Part shown: one piece after another, positions 26,678-33,230 of the stretch
Layout of the letters: each line of letters begins with the position of its first letter
How positions within the stretch are numbered: position 1 is the first letter of the stretch
Assembly (NCBI RefSeq): GCF_003670275.1
Contig: NZ_QXJF01000007.1
Coordinates: forward strand, 87,202 to 126,609
DNA: 39,408 nt
DNA from: Helicobacter labetoulli
GTDB lineage: Bacteria; Campylobacterota; Campylobacteria; Campylobacterales; Helicobacteraceae
Reading direction: 5' to 3'
Program-made: the position numbers and the translations under genes
Notes under the pieces: model-generated
Told to the model about the DNA's origin: nothing
Database searches by the model: none
Seen by the model: the letters and a program-made list of their open reading frames with translations, nothing else

Positions 26678-27913
26678 TTAGTTAATCTCATTAAAAAAAT
26701 ATCCATAGTTTTTAAGGCTTTGGCGGATTTGCTCCTTATGCTCCTGTCCTTTTGTTTCTAGTGCCATAGTTACAAGTGCATCGCCATATTTAAGCATTAC
26801 CGAAGTCCTATCATATTCAATCTGCACGATATTTGCTCCAACTTTGCTTAAAATATCTGTTAGTCCCTGCAGACTTCCGGGCTTATCAATCAGCACAACT
26901 TCAAGCTTCATCTTGCGGTTTGATTTAAGCAATCCCTTTTCAATAATCACATTGAGCATTGTAATATCAATATTCCCCCCACTTAGCACAAGGGCGATTT
27001 TATCACTTTGACTAAAACTAAATTTCTTATGCAAGACACTCGCCACACTAGCCGCCCCTGCACCCTCTACGACAAGCTTTTGCTTTTCAAGCAAAAACAA
27101 AATCGCATTAGCAATTTCTTCATCATCTACACTCACTATCTCATCTACGCATTGCTGCAAAAGCGTAAAATTCTCTTCATTTACATCACGCACAGCTATC
27201 CCATCAGCAATGCTTCTTACAGATTCTACTTTTTCAATTTTCCCACTCAAAAATGACCGCTTCATCGCATCAGCTCCACTTGCCACCACACCAATAACTC
27301 GCACTTTAGGCTTTAGTGTCTTTATCACGCTGCCAATGCCTCCTATTAGCCCACCCCCACCAATAGGCACAACAACCACATCTATATCATTTTTCTCTTC
27401 CAATATCTCAAGCCCTATGCTTCCCTGCCCAGCGATAACAAGCTCATCAGCAAAAGGGTGGATAAACACCAAATCACGCTCTTTAGCAATTTGCAAAGCC
27501 TTTGTATATGCTTCATCATAGTTATCCCCACAAAGCACCACTTCCGCTCCCAACGCCTTAGTCGCACTCACTTTCAATAATGGTGTCGCTTCAGGCATAA
27601 CAATCACAGATTGAATCCCAAAGTGCCTTGCACTATATGCCACCCCTTGAGCGTGATTCCCAGCACTTGCGGCAATAACTCCTTGAATCTGCCTAGCCTT
27701 AGATTCTGCCCCGCTAGATTCTACCAATGAAGCGATTTTATTAAACGCCCCGCGAATCTTAAATGCCCCAGTAAGCTGAAGATTCTCTTTTTTAAGATAA
27801 ATCTCACTTAAAGATAGCTGTGAAAGCACAGGAGCGTAACTTAGCGGTGTATGGGCAATCACACTTTGCAGCCTTTGGTTTGCCTCTAAAGCTTTATCAT
27901 AAATGTGTCGCAT
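26678..27913 (-). CDS. ilvA: Threonine ammonia-lyase (threonine dehydratase) with ACT domain
   Basis: A 411-residue PLP enzyme. Lys52 in LTGAFKIRGAFNKI binds PLP, ASAGNHAQGVAYSAR contacts the substrate and GGGGLIGGIG holds the phosphate. After about residue 335 an ACT-like domain (EVVLIDKPGSLQGLTDILSK) gives allosteric control. It deaminates threonine to 2-oxobutyrate, the first step to isoleucine. The short form with one ACT domain is like the TdcB/IlvA group of low-GC bacteria. Confidence 0.92.
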   Translation of the reverse strand: MRHIYDKALEANQRLQSVIAHTPLSYAPVLSQLSLSEIYLKKENLQLTGAFKIRGAFNKIASLVESSGAESKARQIQGVIAASAGNHAQGVAYSARHFGIQSVIVMPEATPLLKVSATKALGAEVVLCGDNYDEAYTKALQIAKERDLVFIHPFADELVIAGQGSIGLEILEEKNDIDVVVVPIGGGGLIGGIGSVIKTLKPKVRVIGVVASGADAMKRSFLSGKIEKVESVRSIADGIAVRDVNEENFTLLQQCVDEIVSVDDEEIANAILFLLEKQKLVVEGAGAASVASVLHKKFSFSQSDKIALVLSGGNIDITMLNVIIEKGLLKSNRKMKLEVVLIDKPGSLQGLTDILSKVGANIVQIEYDRTSVMLKYGDALVTMALETKGQEHKEQIRQSLKNYGYFFNEIN

Positions 27914-27923
27914 TGCTATCCCC

Positions 27924-28844
27924 TTATTTTTTAGTGTTTTTAGCGTGTAGTAACTTTTTCATATCCGCAAGCAATGGAGGCAGTCCAACACCAATGCCAG
28001 AGAGTATAATAAGCATTATGCCAAAGCTTGTAGCAAGATTTGGTAAATTATCCCCAAGTAAAATGCCTAGAATCACGCTAAAAACCAAACGCATATAATC
28101 AATAGGGGCTACAATCCCAGCAGGAGCGGACATATACGCCTTTGTGAGATAATGCTGTCCTAGTGTGCCAAATAGCCCTAGCAGGATAATATGTAGCCAA
28201 TCTATCCCTTGAGGCATAGCCCAAGATTCAGCAAAAAGCGGGATTTTGGCTACACTTATGCCAAGTGTAATGACACTCATCGCCACACCTGTGGCAAATA
28301 CCGGCACCCACGAGCTAAAATAATCCTTCAATGCCCTAAGATTCAAAAATGCCACCGCCATAAACAACGCACTTGAAATACCAAAAATAATATTTTCTAC
28401 TCCCATCGCATTGAAGTTTGGGTTACAAATCAACAAGATTCCACAAAAGCCCACAATCGTAGAAATCACCACGCCAATATTAAACTTTTCTCCCAAAAAC
28501 AAAAACGACAGCACCACCACATATAAAGGCATACTTTGGCTAAATGCCGTGGCATTGCCCAAAGTAATAGTTGCAATATTATAAAAAAGCGCCACAAAGC
28601 TTAAGCCCCCAGCCACAGAGCGAGAGATAAGAAAAATATATCCGCCTTTTTTATGGTTAGGCTTTTTCATCGGCTTACTCACGCACAAAGGCAAAAGAAA
28701 CAGCACCATTAAAAATGAGCGTAAAAATGCCACCTCCATAGGCGGAAGACTAAGAGAGAGAATCTTTGCCTCCGCACCCATTAACGCAAAAAGCAAAGAT
28801 GAAAAAAGCATAGCCAAAATGCCCTGCGTGAGATTTGTATTCAT
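27924..28844 (-). CDS. EamA/DMT superfamily transporter
   Basis: A membrane protein of 306 residues with ten hydrophobic segments in two EamA repeats. LKSFLM-type and PMEVAFLRSFLMVLFLLP in the first repeat and APAGIVAPIDYMRLVFSVIL in the second are typical. Such proteins export amino acids or other small metabolites. I place the start at ATG 28844, which has AAGGGG eight bases upstream; an in-frame ATG at 28874 lacks one. It follows as the gene upstream of ilvA with a ten-base gap, so an amino-acid link is reasonable. Confidence 0.85.
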   Translation of the reverse strand: MNTNLTQGILAMLFSSLLFALMGAEAKILSLSLPPMEVAFLRSFLMVLFLLPLCVSKPMKKPNHKKGGYIFLISRSVAGGLSFVALFYNIATITLGNATAFSQSMPLYVVVLSFLFLGEKFNIGVVISTIVGFCGILLICNPNFNAMGVENIIFGISSALFMAVAFLNLRALKDYFSSWVPVFATGVAMSVITLGISVAKIPLFAESWAMPQGIDWLHIILLGLFGTLGQHYLTKAYMSAPAGIVAPIDYMRLVFSVILGILLGDNLPNLATSFGIMLIILSGIGVGLPPLLADMKKLLHAKNTKK

Positions 28845-28965
28845 AACAACGCCCCTTAAAAAAAGAAATAGCATTATAGCAATTTAGATTCTTAAAAGCC
28901 TAGAATCTCTAGTATATTCTACAAATGTAGCAGTGGCAAAGCACGACTTTGCCACAAATACAATC

Positions 28966-29092
28966 AATAGTGGCGATTCACAAAGTGAAACGCCAACCTT
29001 AGAGGCGTTGTCGGGGGTGAGCGGTATATCTGCGAATGATTTTAAGGGGGAGGGAGCGACTTCGCCTAATTCAAGCCCCTCCCCCTTAAAGA
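28966..29092. repeat. Palindromic repeat, copy D (intergenic)
   Basis: The right part is a hairpin with a perfect 14-bp stem: TTTAAGGGGGAGGG (29041-29054) and its complement (29077-29090) around a 22-base loop. The left part (GGCGATTCACAAAGTGAAAC, GTGAGCGGTATATCTGCGAA at 29017-29036) recurs at 31404-31510 and in ugd. Read forward it is open and gives [15 protein letters not shown] ... [11 protein letters not shown], the same peptide as the ugd insert. I see no start or ribosome binding site, so I do not call a gene. Confidence 0.85.
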
Positions 29093-29251
29093 AACAAACA
29101 AGAAGCACTCAAAGATTCTCAAAATAGAGATACTTGCTGTGTTGAGTATAACAAGGGGGCAGAATCTACTTGAGATTCTATAAATGCAGATTCTATTTTA
29201 AGGAATGCCCTTTGCTTAAAAAGCCCACAAAAACATTACAAAGGATTGTAA

Positions 29252-29986
29252 ATGCTTACACGAAGTTTAGGAATGTCGCTCCTTGGAATCCTGATTCTCT
29301 TTATCGCCCTTTTTCCAAACAAAGCCTTAGCCTTTGAGCCAAGTATTGACTTTAATGCTCCAGATTGGGTAGAAGAGCGAGAATCTGCGGATAATGATGT
29401 CCCAGAATTACCCCGTGCAGGAAGCCTCTTTGGCAGTGGGGATAGACCGCTATTTTCTGATAGACGCGCAATGAAACCCGATGATCTTATCACTATTGTA
29501 ATCAATGAAACTGCCAATGCCAACTTCACTACAAACAAAAACTACAATGGTGCAAGTGGTGGAAATGTAACACCTCCAGCCATTGAATACACAGGCAACA
29601 ATGAAGAGCAAAAGCAAATAATCCAAGAGCTCAACGACCAAGCCGCCTACAATCTCACAAAAGCCAACAATACTTCAAACTTTCAAGGTGGAGGCGCACA
29701 AACCCGTAATGAAGCACTCAATGCCACGCTTACAGCACGAATTATCAAAGTCCTAGATAATAATACCTACTTTATCCACGGACGAAGAGAAGTGCTTGTT
29801 GATGGCGAAAAGCAGATTCTAGAATTAAGTGGCGTGGTGCGTTCATTTGATATAAGCAAAGATAATGTCGTGCAAAGCAAACATATCGCCAATGCCAAAA
29901 TCGCCTACACATCAGTAGGGCCAATCAGTGATACCAACCACAAAAAGCCCATTAGCGATGGGATAGAATCTCTTTATCCATTCTAA
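29252..29986 (+). CDS. flgH: Flagellar L-ring protein FlgH
   Basis: A 244-residue outer-membrane flagellar protein. A signal peptide covers residues 1-27 (cleavage after ALA). The FlgH core is GSLFGSGDRPLFSDRRAMKP and DLITIVINETANA, then NATLTARIIKVLDNNTYFI and a C-terminal SGVVRSFDISKDNVVQSKHI. It builds the L ring around the rod. There is no cysteine at all, so it is not a lipoprotein, unlike the enterobacterial form; the H. pylori homologue seems alike. It is followed by pseF at 54 bases. Confidence 0.92.
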   Translation: MLTRSLGMSLLGILILFIALFPNKALAFEPSIDFNAPDWVEERESADNDVPELPRAGSLFGSGDRPLFSDRRAMKPDDLITIVINETANANFTTNKNYNGASGGNVTPPAIEYTGNNEEQKQIIQELNDQAAYNLTKANNTSNFQGGGAQTRNEALNATLTARIIKVLDNNTYFIHGRREVLVDGEKQILELSGVVRSFDISKDNVVQSKHIANAKIAYTSVGPISDTNHKKPISDGIESLYPF

Positions 29987-30040
29987 GTAGAATCTAGCCC
30001 TTTTTCACAAGGGCAACACCACAAGCAAAAGGCAGCAAAA

Positions 30041-30733
30041 GTGAGAAAAATAGCCCTTATCCCCGCACGAGGCGGGAGCAAAAGAATCCCAAACAAAAAT
30101 ATTAAAGATTTTTGTGGCAAACCCATCATCGCCTACCCCATAGCCACCGCATTAGAATCTAATCTCTTTGATGAAGTCATTGTTAGCACAGATTCTCACA
30201 CCATCGCTCAAATCGCCATTGACTATGGAGCAAAAGTCCCCTTTATGCGTCCAGAGCATTTAAGCGATGACTTCACGCCAACTGCTAATGTGGCAAACCA
30301 CGCCATAGATATGCTTCATCTTACTCAAGATGATTTGCTTTGTGTTATCTACCCAACCGCCCCACTGCTAAATGCCAAGAGCCTGAATCTAGGTTACCTT
30401 GCCCTGCAAGATTCAGATTATCTCTTTAGCTTTTGTGCCGTAGCTTATGATTATAATCCCTACCGTAGCTTTTGCTTTAAAAATGGCGAGATTGCTATGC
30501 TTTTTCCAGCCCATTATGCCAAACGCTCACAAGATTTAGAGCAGGTCTATCACGATGCGGGGCAGTTTTACTTTGGCAAAGCAAAAGCGTGGCAGGAGAA
30601 TCTGCCTATCTTTGCCCCGCATTCTTATGCTATTATCCTAAAAAGCTATCAAGTCCAAGACATTGACACGCCAGATGATTGGCAAATGGCGGAGATAAAG
30701 TATAAGTTACAGGAAAATCTCGCAAGTCAATAA
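30041..30733 (+). CDS. pseF: Pseudaminic acid cytidylyltransferase PseF
   Basis: A 230-residue CMP-sugar synthetase of the NeuA/KdsB fold. The N-terminal nucleotide loop is IPARGGSKRIPNKNIKDFCG (7-26); IYPTAPLLNAKSL and YHDAGQFYFGK are the other substrate segments. It activates pseudaminic acid with CTP for flagellin glycosylation. The start is GTG at 30041 with a weak AAGG nine bases upstream. The flgH-pseF neighbourhood is known in H. pylori, where PseF is fused to PseG; here the protein ends after PseF. A CMP-sialic or legionaminic synthetase is the main alternative. Confidence 0.85.
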   Translation: MRKIALIPARGGSKRIPNKNIKDFCGKPIIAYPIATALESNLFDEVIVSTDSHTIAQIAIDYGAKVPFMRPEHLSDDFTPTANVANHAIDMLHLTQDDLLCVIYPTAPLLNAKSLNLGYLALQDSDYLFSFCAVAYDYNPYRSFCFKNGEIAMLFPAHYAKRSQDLEQVYHDAGQFYFGKAKAWQENLPIFAPHSYAIILKSYQVQDIDTPDDWQMAEIKYKLQENLASQ

Positions 30734-30966
30734 TGTATAAAATCGTAAAGCCCAAAATAAGATTCTCTATAAAATACCAAGATGATTTACTCTATCTTAA
30801 CACCTTTTACTTATTATCAAACCACTAAAAGCCCTTGTGGCATTCCCTAGAAATAGGCGTTTTTTGACATTTTGATATGACTTGTTTGGATAGAGTTGCG
30901 TGTTTTAGGATATTTGGAGCTTTGAAAACGCTCAAAGCACACGCTAAATGCGACTTGGAGAAGTCG
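30734..30966. other. Gene-free start of the 1.5-kb repeat mosaic
   Basis: A 31-codon open frame begins at ATG 30733 (TAATG junction with pseF) and ends at 30828, but I recognise nothing in it. A hairpin CCTA/TAGG near 30850 is short. GTTTTAGG at 30902 starts 65 bases before the first CRISPR-like repeat and could be a decayed unit, but only its first seven bases agree. Confidence 0.4.
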
Positions 30967-31069
30967 GTTTTAGTGGGACCCGATTTGTGAGGGGATTGCA
31001 ACTCCCGTGCAAAATACCCTGTCTCATTTTGCGTTTTAGTGGGACCCGATTTAAGGGGATTTGTATCAC
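30967..31069 (+). CRISPR. CRISPR-like remnant: two repeats and one 30-base spacer
   Basis: Repeat 1 is 30967-31002 (36 bases, starts GTTTTAGTGGGACCCGATTT, ends GGGGATTGCAAC). A 30-base unique segment (31003-31032) follows, and repeat 2 begins at 31033 with the same first 20 bases and a degenerate end (to about 31069). A 36/30 design with GTTTTAG at the edge and a decayed last repeat is just the layout of type II-C arrays in this phylum. No cas gene, leader or tracrRNA anti-repeat is visible here. A related half-unit at 16850-16875 leaves open a non-CRISPR dispersed repeat. Confidence 0.5.
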
Positions 31070-31231
31070 TCTAATGCTTTTACTTGTTGTATCAAAATTT
31101 GTCTATCTTATGTCATTACTAGGGCTTTACTAAAGTATCTTTTATTCAATACAAAAACTACCAAAAAAACTACTATATGAGATTCTAGAATTTGTTTTTT
31201 CTTTCTTAGTCTTGTTTCTTGCTTTATTGCT

Positions 31232-31260
31232 TTGTCATATTGAGCGTGAGCGAAGTATTT
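31232..31260. repeat. Partial REP-like unit
   Basis: TTGTCATATTGAGCGTGAGC (31232-31251) plus GAAGTATTT. It matches the left end of the element inside galE (16179) and the right-end wording CGAAGTATCT of the same element. The opposite end is not found here. Confidence 0.65.
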
Positions 31261-31302
31261 ATGTTTTTTTAGATTCTAAGTTTTTTTATTTTTATTTTAT
31301 TG

Positions 31303-31864
31303 TTTTTTATAAGGGGGAGGGGCTTGAATTTGCAAGTGTGGATTATTGCAAGTATGGACTAGTGCTTCGCACGAGTGTAGCTTACGCAAAAATGCGAAGT
31401 CGGTTCGCAGATATACCGCTCACTCCCCCTTATATATCCGCCCATTGCCCTTAAGGGCGTTCGTGGGCGTACCACTCACCCCCTACGACGCTTTTATAGG
31501 TTTGCGTTTCACGCGATTAATTTTTACACGCTTAAGGTCGTGCCTTAAGCGTAAAACTAGCTAAACAACATTTTCTCGTAGAGATTCTGCGTTAGCAGAA
31601 TCCATAAAATTAATGTTACACACTTTGTGTGTAAGCCTTACTCTCGCCCCTCTAGTGGTGCGTAGCTTCTTTAGAAACAGCGGTCGCTTTATTCTTTTTT
31701 GGGCTAAGGGGTGAGCAACACGATTGCGAACAAAGGGGGATAAACCTTTTTTCTTTTTGCGGAAGTGATAGAGAGTGTTTTGTATTTGTAAATCTTAATT
31801 AGGCAGATTCTATTGTTTTAGAATCCACATTTGCAAATATAAGCCCCTCCCCCTTATAAAAAAA
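31303..31864. repeat. 560-bp mosaic element bounded by 42-bp inverted repeats
   Basis: The left end (31303-31344: TTTTTTATAAGGGGGAGGGG, then CTTGAATTTGCAAGTGTGG) and the complement of the right end (31822-31864) agree at 39 of 42 bases. Inside are two partial copies of the copy D sequence (31404-31423 exact over 20 bases, and 31462-31510), three perfect small hairpins (31528-31552, 31583-31602, 31616-31634), and a block at 31660-31740 shared with copies A and B. There is no credible gene inside. The layout is that of a MITE-like or composite non-autonomous element; no target duplication is clear because both flanks are A/T rich. Confidence 0.7.
31528..31634. repeat. Three consecutive perfect hairpins
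   Basis: ACGCTTAAGG / CCTTAAGCGT (31528-31552, 5-base loop), GATTCTGC / GCAGAATC (31583-31602, 4-base loop) and TTACACAC / GTGTGTAA (31616-31634, 3-base loop). None has a T run typical of a terminator on the plus strand. They may form a structured RNA if transcribed. Confidence 0.7.
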
Positions 31865-32026
31865 TATAAAAGCAAAAATATTTCAAACAAAGGTATTTCA
31901 CCTAAAGGCTCGCACGAGCGAAGCTCTTGCCCACACTTGCAAAAATGACAATGTTGTGATTTGAAAGCGTGAGATTTTAGAATCTAGCTTTTATTTAAAT
32001 CCTTTTAGATTCTCATATCCTTATAA

Positions 32027-32212
32027 TCAAGTAGCTAAAAGTTTATAAATCTCCTTTTGTAAGTCGTGTTTGGGTAGCAATGTGATTTTGGGGAATTGTG
32101 TGCGGTTAAAGGTAGCTTGGCGTTTGGCTAATTGACAGGTGTGAAAAAATAGCTCTTGTTGTAAAGATTGAAGGCTTGTGATTTTGCCCTGTAAAAACGC
32201 TATATGTAGTAA
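32027..32212 (-). pseudogene. 3' end remnant of miaA (tRNA dimethylallyltransferase)
   Basis: On the minus strand a frame closed by TAG upstream runs to TGA at 32029-32027. It reads about 60 residues, including CQLAKRQATFNRTQFPKITLL and ending KEIYKLLAT. LAKRQ followed by an aromatic stretch is the conserved C-terminal tail of MiaA, which modifies A37 of tRNAs. The catalytic N-terminal domains are absent; the MORN-repeat gene stands directly upstream. So this is a stump left by deletion or rearrangement; a full miaA may exist elsewhere. Confidence 0.6.
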
Positions 32213-32263
32213 ATTCTACACGCTCTTTGAAGGCTTAAAAAAGCAAAATAGAATCTATGAAAG

Positions 32264-33163
32264 CTATTGCTCTTGTGTTCTTACCCCACTCAAGCCCGGG
32301 AGGCAATTTTGTGCCTGACAATCAAGCTTTGCGACAATCTCACCTTTCTCGTTGTATTCTTTTTGCCATAGAGCTTGATTGTTTTCATAGAGCATTTCAA
32401 GCTTGAGTTTGCCATTGGGATAAAACCAGCTTACTTCAACTCGCTTTGGTGAATCTGAGCTATACATACGCTGTGTAATAATATTCCCTTGAGCGTCATA
32501 GCTCCGCTCTCTACCGACTTTTTCATCATTTTTAAAATTCGCTTCAAAACGCACTAAGCTATTTTCATCATATTGCTTCATATCGCCATTTTTGACACCA
32601 TTGCGATAGGTTACTATCTCTTGAATCTTGCCATTATTGAAAAATCCTCGGCTTATCCCCTCAATCTTGCCTTGCTTGTAGGCATATTGGCGAGAGACTT
32701 TGCCATTATCATAGTATTCAATCACCTTGCCCTCTGGCACACCATCGCTATAATCTGCCTCTTTAGCAAGTGTGCCATTTGGGTGAAACCACCTTGCCTT
32801 GCCTACGATTTTGCCCTCATTATAGGTAATTTCGGCTTTAAGGATATTTTGGGGGTAAAATTCTTGTGCCAAGCCCTCAAGTTTGTTATTTTTATAGTTT
32901 GCATCATAAAGCACCTCGCCATCTTTGGAATACTTCATCTCTCGCCCCTCTTTGCGTCCATTGACATAGTGCATTTGATGGAGCAAATGCCCCTCCTCAT
33001 CATACCAAGCCTCGCGTCCGTGCTTAATATCAGTGCCTTTAATGTAGCTCACACGCATTTGCTTGACTTCACCCACCGTTCCCATTGTTGTAGTGCGTAT
33101 CTCAAGCTCTGCGGCTAGAAGATAGCTCATCATACCCATAAAAATGACAATACCTCTTAGCAT
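32264..33163 (-). CDS. Exported MORN-type repeat protein (YwqK-like)
   Basis: A 299-residue protein with a signal peptide (residues 1-17, cleavage near LAA). About ten repeats of roughly 23 residues follow, of the type G-x-W/Y-Y-x-x-G-x-L-x-x-x-x-x-Y-x-x-G-K-x-x-G, for example NGRKEGREMKYSKDGEVLYD and NNGKIQEIVTYRNGVKNGDM. Such beta-hairpin repeats bind partners or membranes; proteins of this kind are annotated as YwqK-family antitoxin-like, but no toxin gene lies beside it. It stands 68 bases after the ugd stop. Its exact role is unknown. Confidence 0.75.
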   Translation of the reverse strand: MLRGIVIFMGMMSYLLAAELEIRTTTMGTVGEVKQMRVSYIKGTDIKHGREAWYDEEGHLLHQMHYVNGRKEGREMKYSKDGEVLYDANYKNNKLEGLAQEFYPQNILKAEITYNEGKIVGKARWFHPNGTLAKEADYSDGVPEGKVIEYYDNGKVSRQYAYKQGKIEGISRGFFNNGKIQEIVTYRNGVKNGDMKQYDENSLVRFEANFKNDEKVGRERSYDAQGNIITQRMYSSDSPKRVEVSWFYPNGKLKLEMLYENNQALWQKEYNEKGEIVAKLDCQAQNCLPGLSGVRTQEQ

Positions 33164-33230
33164 ACATACCCCTTTAATATGAAATCCTAGCTCTTATAAT
33201 CGGCTTACTTGTTAAACGGCACAATTAGGC

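Noticed and set aside
28884-29127. Short open frames on both strands of copy D
   Set aside because: They are explained by the repeat element; no start context.
29997-30014. Hairpin GCCCTT/AAGGGC between flgH and pseF
   Set aside because: Only six base pairs and no T run; likely not a terminator, since the two genes probably share a transcript.
30733-30828. 31-codon frame starting in a TAATG junction after pseF
   Set aside because: The junction is suggestive, but no ribosome binding site beyond the pseF end and no recognisable sequence; kept only as a note.
30902-30938. Possible third CRISPR repeat 65 bases upstream
   Set aside because: Only GTTTTAG agrees; the rest does not align.
30948-31133. 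Open frame with repeated FSGTRF peptide
   Set aside because: The repeat is the translation of the CRISPR-like 20-base block; no ribosome binding site or family resemblance.
32573-33118. 181-codon open frame opposite the MORN gene
   Set aside because: Shadow of the repeat protein; hydrophobic translation comes from repeated codons on the other strand.
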